Below, in pieces: positions 55,332 to 64,000 of a stretch of DNA of 64,000 bases (position 1 is the first letter of the stretch; each line of letters opens with the position of its first letter). This DNA is from Effrenium voratum (lineage: Eukaryota > Sar > Dinophyceae > Suessiales > Symbiodiniaceae): contig CAUJNA010002157.1 of NCBI GenBank assembly GCA_963377175.1, positions 624,153 to 688,152 of the forward strand. The letters are read 5' to 3'. The position numbers were made by a program, and so were the translations under genes. The notes under the pieces were generated by a model. It ran no database searches, had not been told where the DNA came from, and was given only the letters and a program-made list of their open reading frames with translations.

Positions 55332-55565
55332 GTGCCGTCCATTCATGCCCCGGTGCCAATTAAAGGGGGCAAGCGGACTTTTGGCGTGTTGGACCTAGTG
55401 AAGTTGGAGATGACAAGGACAGCGGCACGCCATGCTGTACGAAACACCCACATTGGGTGTGACGTGAACCTGGTCCGTTTGAATGGCAAGGAGAACGAAT
55501 CATGTGGAATGGATTCAGTCAACAAAACTGATCGGTCAGTTTTTGGGCCAGCTGCCAGCCACTGA
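55332..55565 (+). CDS. Open frame, hypothetical (77 codons)
   Basis: A plus frame ending in TGA with a coherent, charged peptide (TFGVLDLVKLEMTRTAARH, NLVRLNGKENESCGMDS), moderate codon bias and no splice context identified. It is on the strand opposite to nearly all exon islands. No family recognised. Confidence 0.35.
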   Translation: MPSIHAPVPIKGGKRTFGVLDLVKLEMTRTAARHAVRNTHIGCDVNLVRLNGKENESCGMDSVNKTDRSVFGPAASH

Positions 55566-55868
55566 AGGCTAGCTTGCGCATCTTGCTCAAGTAGGGCGCC
55601 ATAAATGGACCCCGATTCTTGTTCCCAGCCCGGGGACAGGGCCCCAGCTCGTGTTCCAATTCGGTCTTACCTGGTTGAAGGTTTATTGGGGGTGTCTCAA
55701 AATAGGGGAGCCCCAAACAAGCTTCAAGGGGTGGAACGCCATGCTTCCCCTTAAAATGGGACCCTCTGGTGACCCTGGGTTCCATGTTCGTGGACCGATC
55801 CCTTTCCACTCATTCATTTCGCGTTCAAGGCATCGGGCAATCGCTCTGAACCCTGCGGGCCGCGTTTC

Positions 55869-55961
55869 CTGCGACCGAGGCGCTGAGGTATCAGGGCAAC
55901 ATGCCACCAGAAGCGCCAACGAGGGGAAGCACTGCACAGCCATCGAGATGCGCCAGCCAGC
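55869..55961 (-). CDS. Putative internal exon (31 codons)
   Basis: Acceptor ATGTGCCAG|G, donor GGTCGCAG|GAAACG (GA type), 93 bp, phase 0 at both ends, 22 of 31 codons ending in G or C. It includes RISMAVQCFPSLALLVACC, hydrophobic. A plus frame with similar bias overlaps, so strand is uncertain. Confidence 0.4.
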
Positions 55962-56468
55962 CTGGCACATTCCACGCTCAACGGTTCAACGCATCACTTG
56001 CCAACTGAGGACAAAAAAGTAAGGCGCGCCGACTTGTCTCGGTTGCTTTCTGCTCCCTTGCTAAAAGTGTTTTAACTTTTAGCGGTTTAATGGAAACCCC
56101 CTAGTTGGCAAAAAGTTCAAGTCCTCACATCCAAGCAAATTGCGCCAAAGTTATCATGGAGCAAATCTGGGAAGCCTTCCTCTGAGCGCAACAGAAGGTT
56201 CTCATCAAGTAAAGCATCATATCAAACTCAGTCAGTTGGTTGATGGAATGAGCAAAGCAGCGTTCCTGGCAATTAACCTTGGCATCTTCATGTGCTTATT
56301 AGTTTTGACACCCAGCCTTGGTTGCTGCTGACCCCCCCCTGCAAAAGCTTAAGTGTGAAAACCCGTATTTCCCAAAAAGTTAAAGTCTAAAGATCCAACC
56401 CAATGGCAGTCAAGCAGCGCACAGCAGAGTTCGCTGACAATGAATACTAATGTAATAGCGACTGCTCA

Positions 56469-56522
56469 TGAGTAGTGCCAGGCCGTTCCATGTATGAGTA
56501 GTGCTAGGCCGTTCCATGTGGT
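56469..56522. repeat. 27-bp tandem duplication
   Basis: GAGTAGTGCCAGGCCGTTCC and GAGTAGTGCTAGGCCGTTCC, each followed by ATGT, lie head to tail with one change. Confidence 0.85.
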
Positions 56523-57536
56523 GAAGTGAACACATGTGCTCACACGTGATGGACTAAAGCTTCTAACACAAACTGTCCCAAGAATACACCTGGGGGCAAG
56601 TCCGCCAAGGAATCCATATGGATTCCAGGCAAGGACACTTCACAACATCTCCACTTGTCTGCAAGCTTCGCCCTTCCCAAGGAAGTCTTCCCTGGCTCCA
56701 AAACAAAATTGCCCGTTGAACAGGTTGAAGATCAACCTGCTACAAGGAACTCACTTTAACTAGACCCAACAGTTGATGTCTACAACCACTAAAAAGCAGA
56801 AGCATGTGGAACACTGACCCAACACGCTTCCCTCCAGCAAGTCTCAAAATTGAAAATCCCGAATCCATGGCTCCTTTAGATCTTACACTCAACGCACGGT
56901 GGGAGTCATTTCTTTCCAAACGCCAGTAAACCTGACACGACCGACTTGAGCGCCACATCAAAGACTGCTGCCAATGTTTCCAGCACTCAAAGCAACAGAC
57001 ATTGCTCCTGTAGACTCCGTGCAGCGAAACATTTCTCGGATTCTGGCCGAGAATTCAAGAGAAAGATCAGGACACATATATAACTTGACAGCATCCTTCA
57101 AACTCGAACAAAGCAATCGGAATGGTTCAGCTCCCGGATGAAACCGGGACTGGAACTGTAAGTACCTGTACCCGTCCCTCTTCGCATAAGGTTCCGACGC
57201 TCCATACAGGATCTGTGCATCTGCCTCTCATAAGCCAAATCAGACTATGCTGCCTTGATGAGTCGACGAGTACAAAGAGTTTCAAACACCTAAACCATCC
57301 AGACGATCCTTTGACAGTTAGTAATTACCATCGACAGCTGCATGGTGCTTAGGCCCATCCACTATAGTACCATCCACCTGCGCCAACTGTGCAAGATCGA
57401 CACTGACACTGCAATGTTCGAGCCTAGGGGAATTTCAATCAGCTTTAACAAAACTACATCCATCATCCAGAGACTCATAAAACCGACTGACCAGTTCCAA
57501 TCGGCCGAGATGCTCAGCCATCGCGGAAACCAGCAG
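56523..57536. other. No gene seen
   Basis: Unique sequence. A consensus-like GTAAGTACC donor lies at about 57160, but no biased exon precedes it. Confidence 0.4.
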
Positions 57537-57590
57537 GAGATGGCGCGTCCGACGGCGGATTTGGCGGTAAAGGGGCGGAAACTTGCCGAG
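57537..57590 (+). CDS. Putative internal exon on the plus strand (18 codons)
   Basis: Acceptor AACCAGCAG|G, donor GCCGAG|GTGCGT, 54 bp, phase 0 at both ends, 13 of 18 codons ending in G or C. It reads EMARPTADLAVKGRKLAE. It is the only plus-strand island in the series. A minus frame (HLLLVSAMAEHLG) is also open but lacks an AG|G acceptor. Confidence 0.4.
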
Positions 57591-58120
57591 GTGCGTTGGG
57601 CTCTATCTGGGAATTCCCCTTGAACCTGACTTAAATGCCATGCTCTGGAGCAAAACACCCTCAATTGTCGCAACGCAAGGTAAGGACAGAGGCTAAGCTT
57701 AGCTATAGTTTCCATAGACGAGTTCTTAATCGCAGTGAAAGGCCTCATAAGGGAAATCCGAACATTTCAGTGTCACGGAGATCCCAGTTGGCCGTGTCGG
57801 CGGCCCGGCAGTTGAATAATTTCAGTGATGGGTCTCAGGGGAAGTTCATTCCAGAAGCAACCGCGATATTACCACTACAAACCCATAGGGGGCACGCTCA
57901 AATCCGATACCCACAAACCTCCACAACCAATAAAGGCCCACCCAAAACCGCTTTATGAGTCATACTGTCCGTTGCTCAGTATGTGTTGTCTCTACCAAGG
58001 GGGGCCCCTGCTAAATGGCTGGGAGTTTCCATTGGTGTCCTTGTCCTCTGAACCTTCCAAGGAGAAACGCGTCCCCATCGGTGGAAGGCCAAAGCCACAA
58101 AGCTGCGGAAAGCGGAGATT
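57591..58120. other. No gene seen
   Basis: Unique sequence with CCTGAGGGG/CCAAGG-type short motifs. No biased island. Confidence 0.4.
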
Positions 58121-58221
58121 TGGCTGGGGCTCAAATAAATTTACCAAAATGCCCCCCTTGGCAAATGGAACCAAAGACTAAAACCTGCGTAACCCTAGCT
58201 CGTTAATTTTGAGCGACAGTC
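58121..58221. mobile_element. Family-2 small element (copy 3)
   Basis: Begins TGGCTGGGGCTCAAAT and ends TTTTGAGCGACAGTCA. The core AATGGAACCAAAGACTAAAACCTGCG is identical over 20 bp to the copy at 48738 except at the edges. Confidence 0.75.
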
Positions 58222-58289
58222 ATTTGCCCGAAACTCTTTCTGGATGGGTCAAATTCCCAGGGTGTCACCAGTCTAGCTTGGGGTTGTCC

Positions 58290-58345
58290 AAAAACGGAAC
58301 CCTGGGCAAACATGTTAGGGGAGCTCCTCTAGGGTTTCCGTTTTT
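58290..58345. repeat. Foldback with a third arm
   Basis: Arms AAAAACGGAACCCT (58290-58303) and AGGGTTTCCGTTTTT (58331-58345) pair with one mismatch. A further direct copy TGTCCAAAAACGGAACCCC follows at about 58363. Confidence 0.75.
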
Positions 58346-58399
58346 ACCCCTTAAACCCGTTTGTCCAAAAACGGAACCCCTGGTCTTGCTCACTGAAGA

Positions 58400-58972
58400 T
58401 GCCATTTTTTCCCTGGCAGCATTGCGGGCACTTCAGCTGACCAAGCTCCGCGCAAAACCATGGCCCCTGGCATGCCTGTGTTGCATGTAAAATTTGTGGG
58501 AAGCAATCCTGCGGGCCATTCCTGTGACTACATTGTCATTCTAAGCGGATGCCCTTGGTATCAAAGCAAATACAAGCACCCTGAAACCAAGTTGTCCACA
58601 ACCATCATATGAGCTCCTGAGAATGAGCAATGTGCCTGCCACGGCAGGCTTGTTTTGACAAACAGAAACTTGTGGAGCTGCAACCATCTGCAAGGACATC
58701 TGTTTCAGCCCAAACCGCCATCTTCAGGTTTTTGAATTGCTGAGCGCCTCAACTCTCCGTGATCTTTCACATGTTGTTTTGGATTATTTTGATCAACAAG
58801 CGCAACTCCTTGCACAATGTGAAATCTGAATCGCAAAGTAATCACAATGCACCTCCACTTGCAAAAACGCCCTGGAAAAACCAACAAAAACAGGCGGGTG
58901 TCCTTTTAGTTTCCCTGTAAACCACCCAACAAGTAGCCTTAAAACGAGAGACACGCACCGCTTTGAAGGATC
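58400..58972. other. No gene seen
   Basis: Unique sequence without a biased island on either strand. Confidence 0.4.
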
Positions 58973-59044
58973 CGGGTGCTGGGCTTTGTCCTTGGTGTAG
59001 TCCGCCGACGTCTTCACCCCGTGGCGCACCTTGCGATTCGCCGC
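58973..59044 (-). CDS. Putative internal exon (24 codons)
   Basis: Acceptor TCCCTGAG|G, donor CACCCG|GATCCT (GA type), 72 bp, phase 0 at both ends, 22 of 24 codons ending in G or C. It reads NRKVRHGVKTSADYTKDKAQ, basic and polar. No family recognised. Confidence 0.65.
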
Positions 59045-59287
59045 CTCAGGGAGAGCTTGGCTTCTTGAAGTTTGGGATCAAGGGGAAATGGGGAGAGCCT
59101 CCTTCACACAGTGGCCAAAAGAAAGTGGTTCTATAGCAAACATTTCCCTTCGGGTGGTTGTTTGACAGCGAAACATATGAGAGACAAACCAAGAAGGAAA
59201 ACCCAAAAAGGAGCTCCCCACTTCGGGCAAATCGCCCTATCTGAAGCCAAACTCATCAAGGACAGCGTGCCTCGCGACTGACATTTC

Positions 59288-59331
59288 GGCCAAAGGCAGC
59301 TGGCCTTCACGGCGTTCGCGGGTCGCACCAC
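59288..59331 (-). CDS. Putative internal exon (14 codons)
   Basis: Acceptor GTCTTGAG|G; donor TGGCC|GAAATG (GA type), or an earlier GC donor (GTGAAG|GCCAGC) giving nine codons in phase 0. 12 of 14 codons end in G or C. It reads VVRPANAVKASCLW. The phase-0 version joins cleanly to both neighbouring exons. No family recognised. Confidence 0.5.
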
Positions 59332-59525
59332 CTCAAGACTGTCGGCCGACTGTCGGGGGGGAGCCTTCTTGGGGTTGCGAAGCGAAACCCGGTTTGCTTG
59401 AACAATATAGGATCTTGCATCCACCAAGATTGCACCTGTGGAAGGATATCTGAAACAAAACTTCTTCAGGTGCCATAGGAGGCAGAGCAAACTGCGTTCG
59501 AACCTTAGCGCAGGCATACGCAAAC

Positions 59526-59592
59526 CCCCAGGCCGCCGACCAAGATGTCGTACACGTCGTAAAGCTTCGCGCTCACATAGACAGTTGCATGC
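59526..59592 (-). CDS. Putative internal exon (22 codons)
   Basis: Acceptor GAGGATCAG|G, donor CTGGGG|GTTTGC, 67 bp, 17 of 22 codons ending in G or C. It reads TVYVSAKLYDVYDILVGGLG, a good beta/alpha-type hydrophobic pattern. It is the most upstream exon of the minus-strand series found here. No family recognised. Confidence 0.6.
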
Positions 59593-59651
59593 CTGATCCT
59601 CGGTCTCAATGCAAAGCAATCAACACGCTTTCGGTGTCAGTGAGGTTTGCC

Positions 59652-59833
59652 AAAAGCTTTTCGTTTGGAAGATACCGCAACATAAGGGATGACAAAAGCT
59701 GCTCAAGAGGTTTGGCCATGGGTCAAAATCCCGTACCCCCAGTGAACATCCCAATCCCCACTAAAATAGGTTCTAAAATGTGTGGTGCACCTACCCCAAA
59801 ATAATACCATTGGTTTTGAATACCACAGCCGTT
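59652..59833. mobile_element. Family-1 small element with its flank (copy 4)
   Basis: 59654-59724 matches 8905-8975 with about one mismatch (AGATACCGCAAC against AGATACCACAAC). The element proper (59713-59833) holds the core CCCCAGTGAACATCCCAATC and ATAGGTTCTAAAATG and ends TACCACAGCCG. Confidence 0.75.
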
Positions 59834-62102
59834 TGGGCTGAGTGCGTCCCATTGATTCCGTCCGAGGAGGCCCCTAACCCGACGAGGTGGACATAGCCAA
59901 CCGGCCGAAAGGATTCAATCTCTCAGGCGCGGGCTCTGTGCGGAAATAGGCCAGGAACATGCCTTAGCCATCAACTAAGCTCCAAGAAAAGGATCCATAG
60001 CTTGGGTGCTGTAGATCCCCCAGCAAAAAGTTTAACTTTTGCATATGCTGGATGATCTAGAATAATGTCAAATGGTCAGAGGTTCATGTTAGATCGCAAA
60101 TCCAGATGCTAGAGCTGCACATCCCTGATTCCAGGTCTCTAGTATAGGTAGTACTCCATCCCCTGACTCCCTGTTTCCAAGCCGATTTGCTGATGAATCT
60201 GCCCTGTCTTCTGTGACAAAGCCCGCATCCATCGCTTCTTCAAAATCATCGGCAACACTCGCCTCGCCAAGTTGATGCGACACTCCAAGTGCCTTCCCTC
60301 ATAGAGCGTTTTGCGTGATTTAGGTGTGGCTGCCCTTTTTTGAATGCTTTTGCATTTGCGACAAGCGTTGCAATTGTGTGCTGCACTGGGTAGGCAGTTT
60401 GATTGGTAGCCGCTGCATCGGAATCAAATGTGAGAGTGCGAGGCGGCTGCTCCACGAAGCCTTTCAGCGATGAAACCCTTCTGGCGTCCGTGTCAAAATG
60501 CGCGGGCACAAATGTGATCAAGGTATCAATACTTAGTTTTTTGCTGCTAGCTCTCGCTGAAACAGAGAGATGCTAAGGTCTGCGTGCCTCAACGAATAGG
60601 CCATCTGCATCTTGTAGATCCTTCTGAGAACAGTCATCGGAGTTTCATTCTGCTCGATGCCAATTATCGGTTTTGGCACTTTCCACAACCCCTCCCCCGA
60701 TTCAAGAAGCAAGAAATCTCAAACCAAACAACAAGTTTGAAATCCCAAAGCCATTGCCGACAATCTGGCCAAGGCATGACAATACTGAAGCATGAAAAGT
60801 GAGAAGTCCGGAAACAACACATATCTTACTACACTTTCTCTGGAAAAGTTTCACAAGTAGCCGCCTTCAAGGAGTTTCCCCCAATAGTACAAACCCCGCA
60901 AACAATGGAGGAATTCTCTCCATGTGTCTATTGGCCACCGCAAAGCCGCAGCGAACACACTGCCTTGCAAGAACCAGAAAAGCAGCCCAGCAGCCTTACG
61001 GTGCAGGGCCTTTGGAATGGCGCAAAAGCTTCTGCTCTTCAAGTTGATTGGCCTTTGATGATGGGTCTTCATCACCCTGTTCGATTCGGCCAGTTGTAGG
61101 CCTGGTCCACCTTCTAACATGTTCTATCATATTATATATATATATATTTATTGTATGTGTATGTGATTATGTATAAAGGCCGGCATTTCCCACTACATGC
61201 AAACGTAGACCAGGAATTATGCCCGTCAGCAACTAGTCTAGGTGCCCTGCTCACAACGCAGGGCACAAACTGCAGTATCTGATTTTACTTGCGTGTGCTA
61301 TTGACGAGCTGGACGTAGGGCCTGCCAAGCTACGGGTCGGGTTGCTTTTGGTCGGCAAAGGCCAAAGAAGCCAAAGGATGCAAGGGGCCCAACACATCGA
61401 TCCTCACCTTGCTGCCTGCAACGCTCAACGGCCTATGGCTGGCTTCCGGGGTCAAAGGTGCGATTCTTTCGGGCGAGTAGAGTTGGAACAGGACTTCTGG
61501 TTGGTTCCGGGGGAAGAAACCGAAACGCAACTTCAACCCTCCGAACAGGGTGCCTCAAAACCGGGCCGGGGGAACGGACACACCTTTGGACGTGCTGCTC
61601 AAGCCTAAAGGGAACCCGTGCTACTCTAGTCATTTCACTCTATGGCACCCCTTGACCCTTGTGCAACTGTAGATGAGTCGTTTGCCTCCTTTTGCAATCC
61701 CAGGTTGTGATACAGAAGCCCTTAGACTTAGATATGTGGTTTCAATTCAATTCGCGGTTTAGGAAAGTCGGACAAGAAGCTGACAAGGCAAAGTTGCCCG
61801 CACTGGATATGCAAAGCAGGGGCTGGTTCGGTGTTTCTCAATTAAATAGGGGCCCTTCAAATGAATTGCTTCCTTTTAAGTCCCTTCCAACACAAATTAG
61901 AAGGCGAGTCAGCATGTTGCGACAAACTAAGCTGTTCAAGTCAGAAATATCCTGGATCTAAACTACTCTGGACATAAGCAACATGTGTTCTAGAAAACGG
62001 TTGGATGTGGCTTGTGTGGAACCACACCACTAAAACAGCACAAAGCAAGAACCTACAGGGGGAAGAACGCGTGAAATCCACAACAACGCGCATCGAAACT
62101 GC
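59834..62102. other. No firm exon
   Basis: Minus frames at 60521-60246 and 60283-60089 adjoin with a frame change near 60270 and read plausibly (VSSLKGFVEQPPRTLTF; EASVADDFEEAMDAGFV), possibly one decayed gene. Others at 61330-61536 (-) and 61692-61961 (+) are of chance length. An AT run lies at 61133-61149. Confidence 0.3.
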
Positions 62103-62198
62103 AGGTCAAAAATGGGTACCCAAAATTCAACCTGGGTAAATGGAACTATGAACTAAAATCTGCGGTCCCCTGGTTGTTTAGTTTTGACCCACAGCCAT
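62103..62198. mobile_element. Family-2 small element (copy 4)
   Basis: The most complete copy: starts AGGTCAAAAATGGGTACCC and ends TTTTGACCCACAGCCAT. Core GTAAATGGAAC.ATGAACTAAAA. 96 bp, no coding capacity. Confidence 0.8.
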
Positions 62199-62435
62199 GT
62201 CTTTTAGTGGTTTCACAGAAAACGTTGGCAAACAGTTAAAGTCCTAACATCCCTTGGCAAAATGCAACAAAGAAACCGTGGTCTAGAGATGTGGCGCAGC
62301 CACAAAGATCCAAAACAAGCAAGGCCCGGGCCGCTGCCAGCACCGCCAACCTGAATGCAAGGGCGGCATCTCTCTCCCTCAAGTCCTATGGCCTACGGGT
62401 AGCACGAGCTCAAACCTTGGTGGACGTTGGAAGGG

Positions 62436-62530
62436 GAGCAACAAATCTCAAATTTTAGCAGTTAAGTGGTTGGATTTCAACCACTAAACCACAATAAGCA
62501 AAAATGTAAAATGCTGCCCAACAACAGCAG
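62436..62530. repeat. Dispersed repeat (copy 2 of TTAGCAGTTAAGTGG family)
   Basis: GGGGAGCAACAAATCTC, TTTTAGCAGTTAAGTGG, GATTTCAACCACTAAACCACA, AAGCAAAAATG and CCCAACAACAGC, in the same order as 47322-47475. GTGGTTGGATTTCAACCAC forms a hairpin. Confidence 0.75.
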
Positions 62531-63413
62531 TGCTGAAAGAGAAACCAAGCAGAACATGTATTCACTTTCTGAGCGGATTGGCCAAACAAAAGTCTGAATT
62601 TGTCGTTTACCACCAAAATGGTCTTCCCTAGAAGTTTAAAGTCCAGGAACTCAGATAGTGAATGTTTCATCCACAAATAGTTGTATATGGCTGGTCAAAC
62701 AGCACGGCTCACAATGGGGATGCCCGGACAAAGCGCAACTGTTCATGCCTGCCAGTTCAAATGGTTCAAGCTAGCAGCCAGACGCCGCGGTCTTCCGAGG
62801 GCTGCAGCCAGTCTACACAAATAGGACTCCTTGCAACAGCATGGGATTCAACGGGCTCCTGGCACACCCAGTGGCCGTGGAAGATAAAACAACACCTGTG
62901 TGGATGATGTGAAGTTGAAAGAAATAAAGAAGGAAATCATTTAACTAAGATCCCATAGGCCCATAGGTGTTGTGAATAAAGGCCACGGTGGGATCCATCC
63001 ACATGATTTCACCCCGATCTTCTGCGCAATCACGGGACAGCATTCGCTTTCGAATGCCCAACTATCAATTTGACATGGGGCCCCACCCACATGCGCTAAC
63101 TCAAGCCAAGAAGAAAAACACGGAAACAAACAAATGGACAACGTCTCTTCTCTGCTATGGTGGGAATGCCTCTGCACACAGCTTGCTCCAAATAGACACA
63201 TAGAACGTCACTCGCTGAGCTCTTTGCAAAGCCCGCTGAGCTGCCACTGAGAGCCTAGGCTCATAGTGTCGGCTTGGGGAGGCAACAAAGCTAATGCCTC
63301 GTGCACATTATGTACCAAGGGTTTTCTTTGCTTGCAAAAGCGGGGAACCATTTAACCAAACAAGTACAGGATGGTGACATCCGAGTTTTTAAGACCCATG
63401 CATAATAGCACAA
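62531..63413. other. No firm exon
   Basis: A minus frame ending in TAG at about 62944 (reading MWMDPTVAFIHNTYGP) could be a last exon after CGCAG|AAGATC, but its codon bias is weak. Nothing else is visible. Confidence 0.35.
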
Positions 63414-63488
63414 GGGACTATGGCGCAATGGCGGCGCGTCCGCCCGTAGCCGGTCGGAATGGTGGAGGTTCAAATCCTTCTAGTCCTA
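63414..63488 (+). tRNA. tRNA-like sequence (pseudogene or SINE head possible)
   Basis: Acceptor arms GGGACTA and TAGTCCT pair over 7 bp (one G-U), followed by A. D arm GCGC/GCGC around AATGGCG. T arm GGAGG-TTCAAAT-CCTTC with a 7-base loop. The polymerase III boxes are near consensus: TGGCGCAATGG (A box) and GGTTCAAATCC (B box). The anticodon region is 20 bases instead of 17 and does not fold as 5+7+5; only TCCG/CGGA pairs. I cannot read an anticodon. It may be a decayed tRNA, a tRNA with a tiny insertion, or a tRNA-derived element. Confidence 0.55.
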
Positions 63489-64000
63489 GTCTCACTTATG
63501 ATTAGTTCATCCGTGACTACCAACACAGAACCAATTCAAGACCAGTTGCGGGGGTTGTAAACGTCGCAGATGACCAGTTGGAATACTCTAGAAAACTTCG
63601 CAAGCTCGATTGCATCACGCCATAGCCTGGTAGATGCACGACGAGCATCCCGAACACGACAGGATCCCAAAACATAGGACCATTAGTCTGGTGAAAAAGG
63701 AGCACATCACTCACAACTGGTGAGCCATGGTCACTGTTCCCTCTGTTTCCGCCCCTTTCAACATCGCCTAGAGGGAATTCCCCAAAAGTACAACCAGAAG
63801 GAGAAGCAAGAGCCAAGGGCTGAACAACCTGTCCAAAGCTGAGTGAGGCATGCCCACTTTGGGTGTGCATAGGACCTTAAGCGGGCAAACATGGCTGGCT
63901 TGTGCTTGGAAACCTCCCTTGGCTGAGTTGCTCGTTGATAGGTGGCTATACAAGCAGATCCCTCGTTTGCTCGTCCGCAAAATCCAACCAGAATGGGGTT
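63489..64000. other. No gene seen
   Basis: Unique sequence of average composition to the window edge. A minus frame at 63517-63870 is of chance length. Confidence 0.4.

Overview
This window looks like nuclear DNA of a dinoflagellate, most likely of the Symbiodiniaceae kind, though I cannot prove the taxon without a search. There are no bacterial operons, rRNA genes, CRISPR arrays or long open frames free of repeats. Instead there is one compact, G/C-ending-codon gene (2268-3239) and, from about 8.7 kb to 59.6 kb, a scatter of very short coding islands (mostly 28-103 bp). Their third codon positions are mostly G or C, they follow an AG and usually start with G, and they are followed by GT, GC or GA. 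Mixed GT/GC/GA donors and an AG|G acceptor are known traits of dinoflagellate introns. Of 37 islands listed, 36 read on the minus strand, matching the known one-directional arrangement of dinoflagellate genes. I recognise none of these exons as a named protein, and I chose boundaries using the same signals, so the splice evidence is partly circular.

Layout. 1-5 kb: a compact cluster with an intronless G-E-K-G/coiled-coil gene on the plus strand, a possible minus-strand gene end to its left, and seven small groups of a 17-bp motif (GACGCTGAGCAAGTGTC) whose orientation flips around the genes. 5.3-7.6 kb: two satellite arrays (97-bp units built of inverted repeats; 153-bp units) separated by a 100-base assembly gap. 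8.7-44.9 kb: minus-strand exon islands in long introns or spacers holding foldback elements, tandem duplications and large microsatellites (14, 24-25, 39 and 43 kb). 45.7-59.6 kb: more minus-strand exons, with a likely last coding exon ending in TAG at 45659. 60-64 kb: no firm exon, dispersed-repeat copies and a tRNA-like sequence at 63.4 kb.

The non-coding part is rich in small elements. Two families of about 85-200 bp share the end sequence TGGCTGTGGGTCAAAA. A third of about 150 bp has 30-bp inverted ends. Several simple foldbacks also occur. Some lie right beside putative exons, so they may be intron-borne or intron-making (introner-like) elements. Many 60-200-codon frames exist, but in 64 kb that number is expected by chance, so I list very few.
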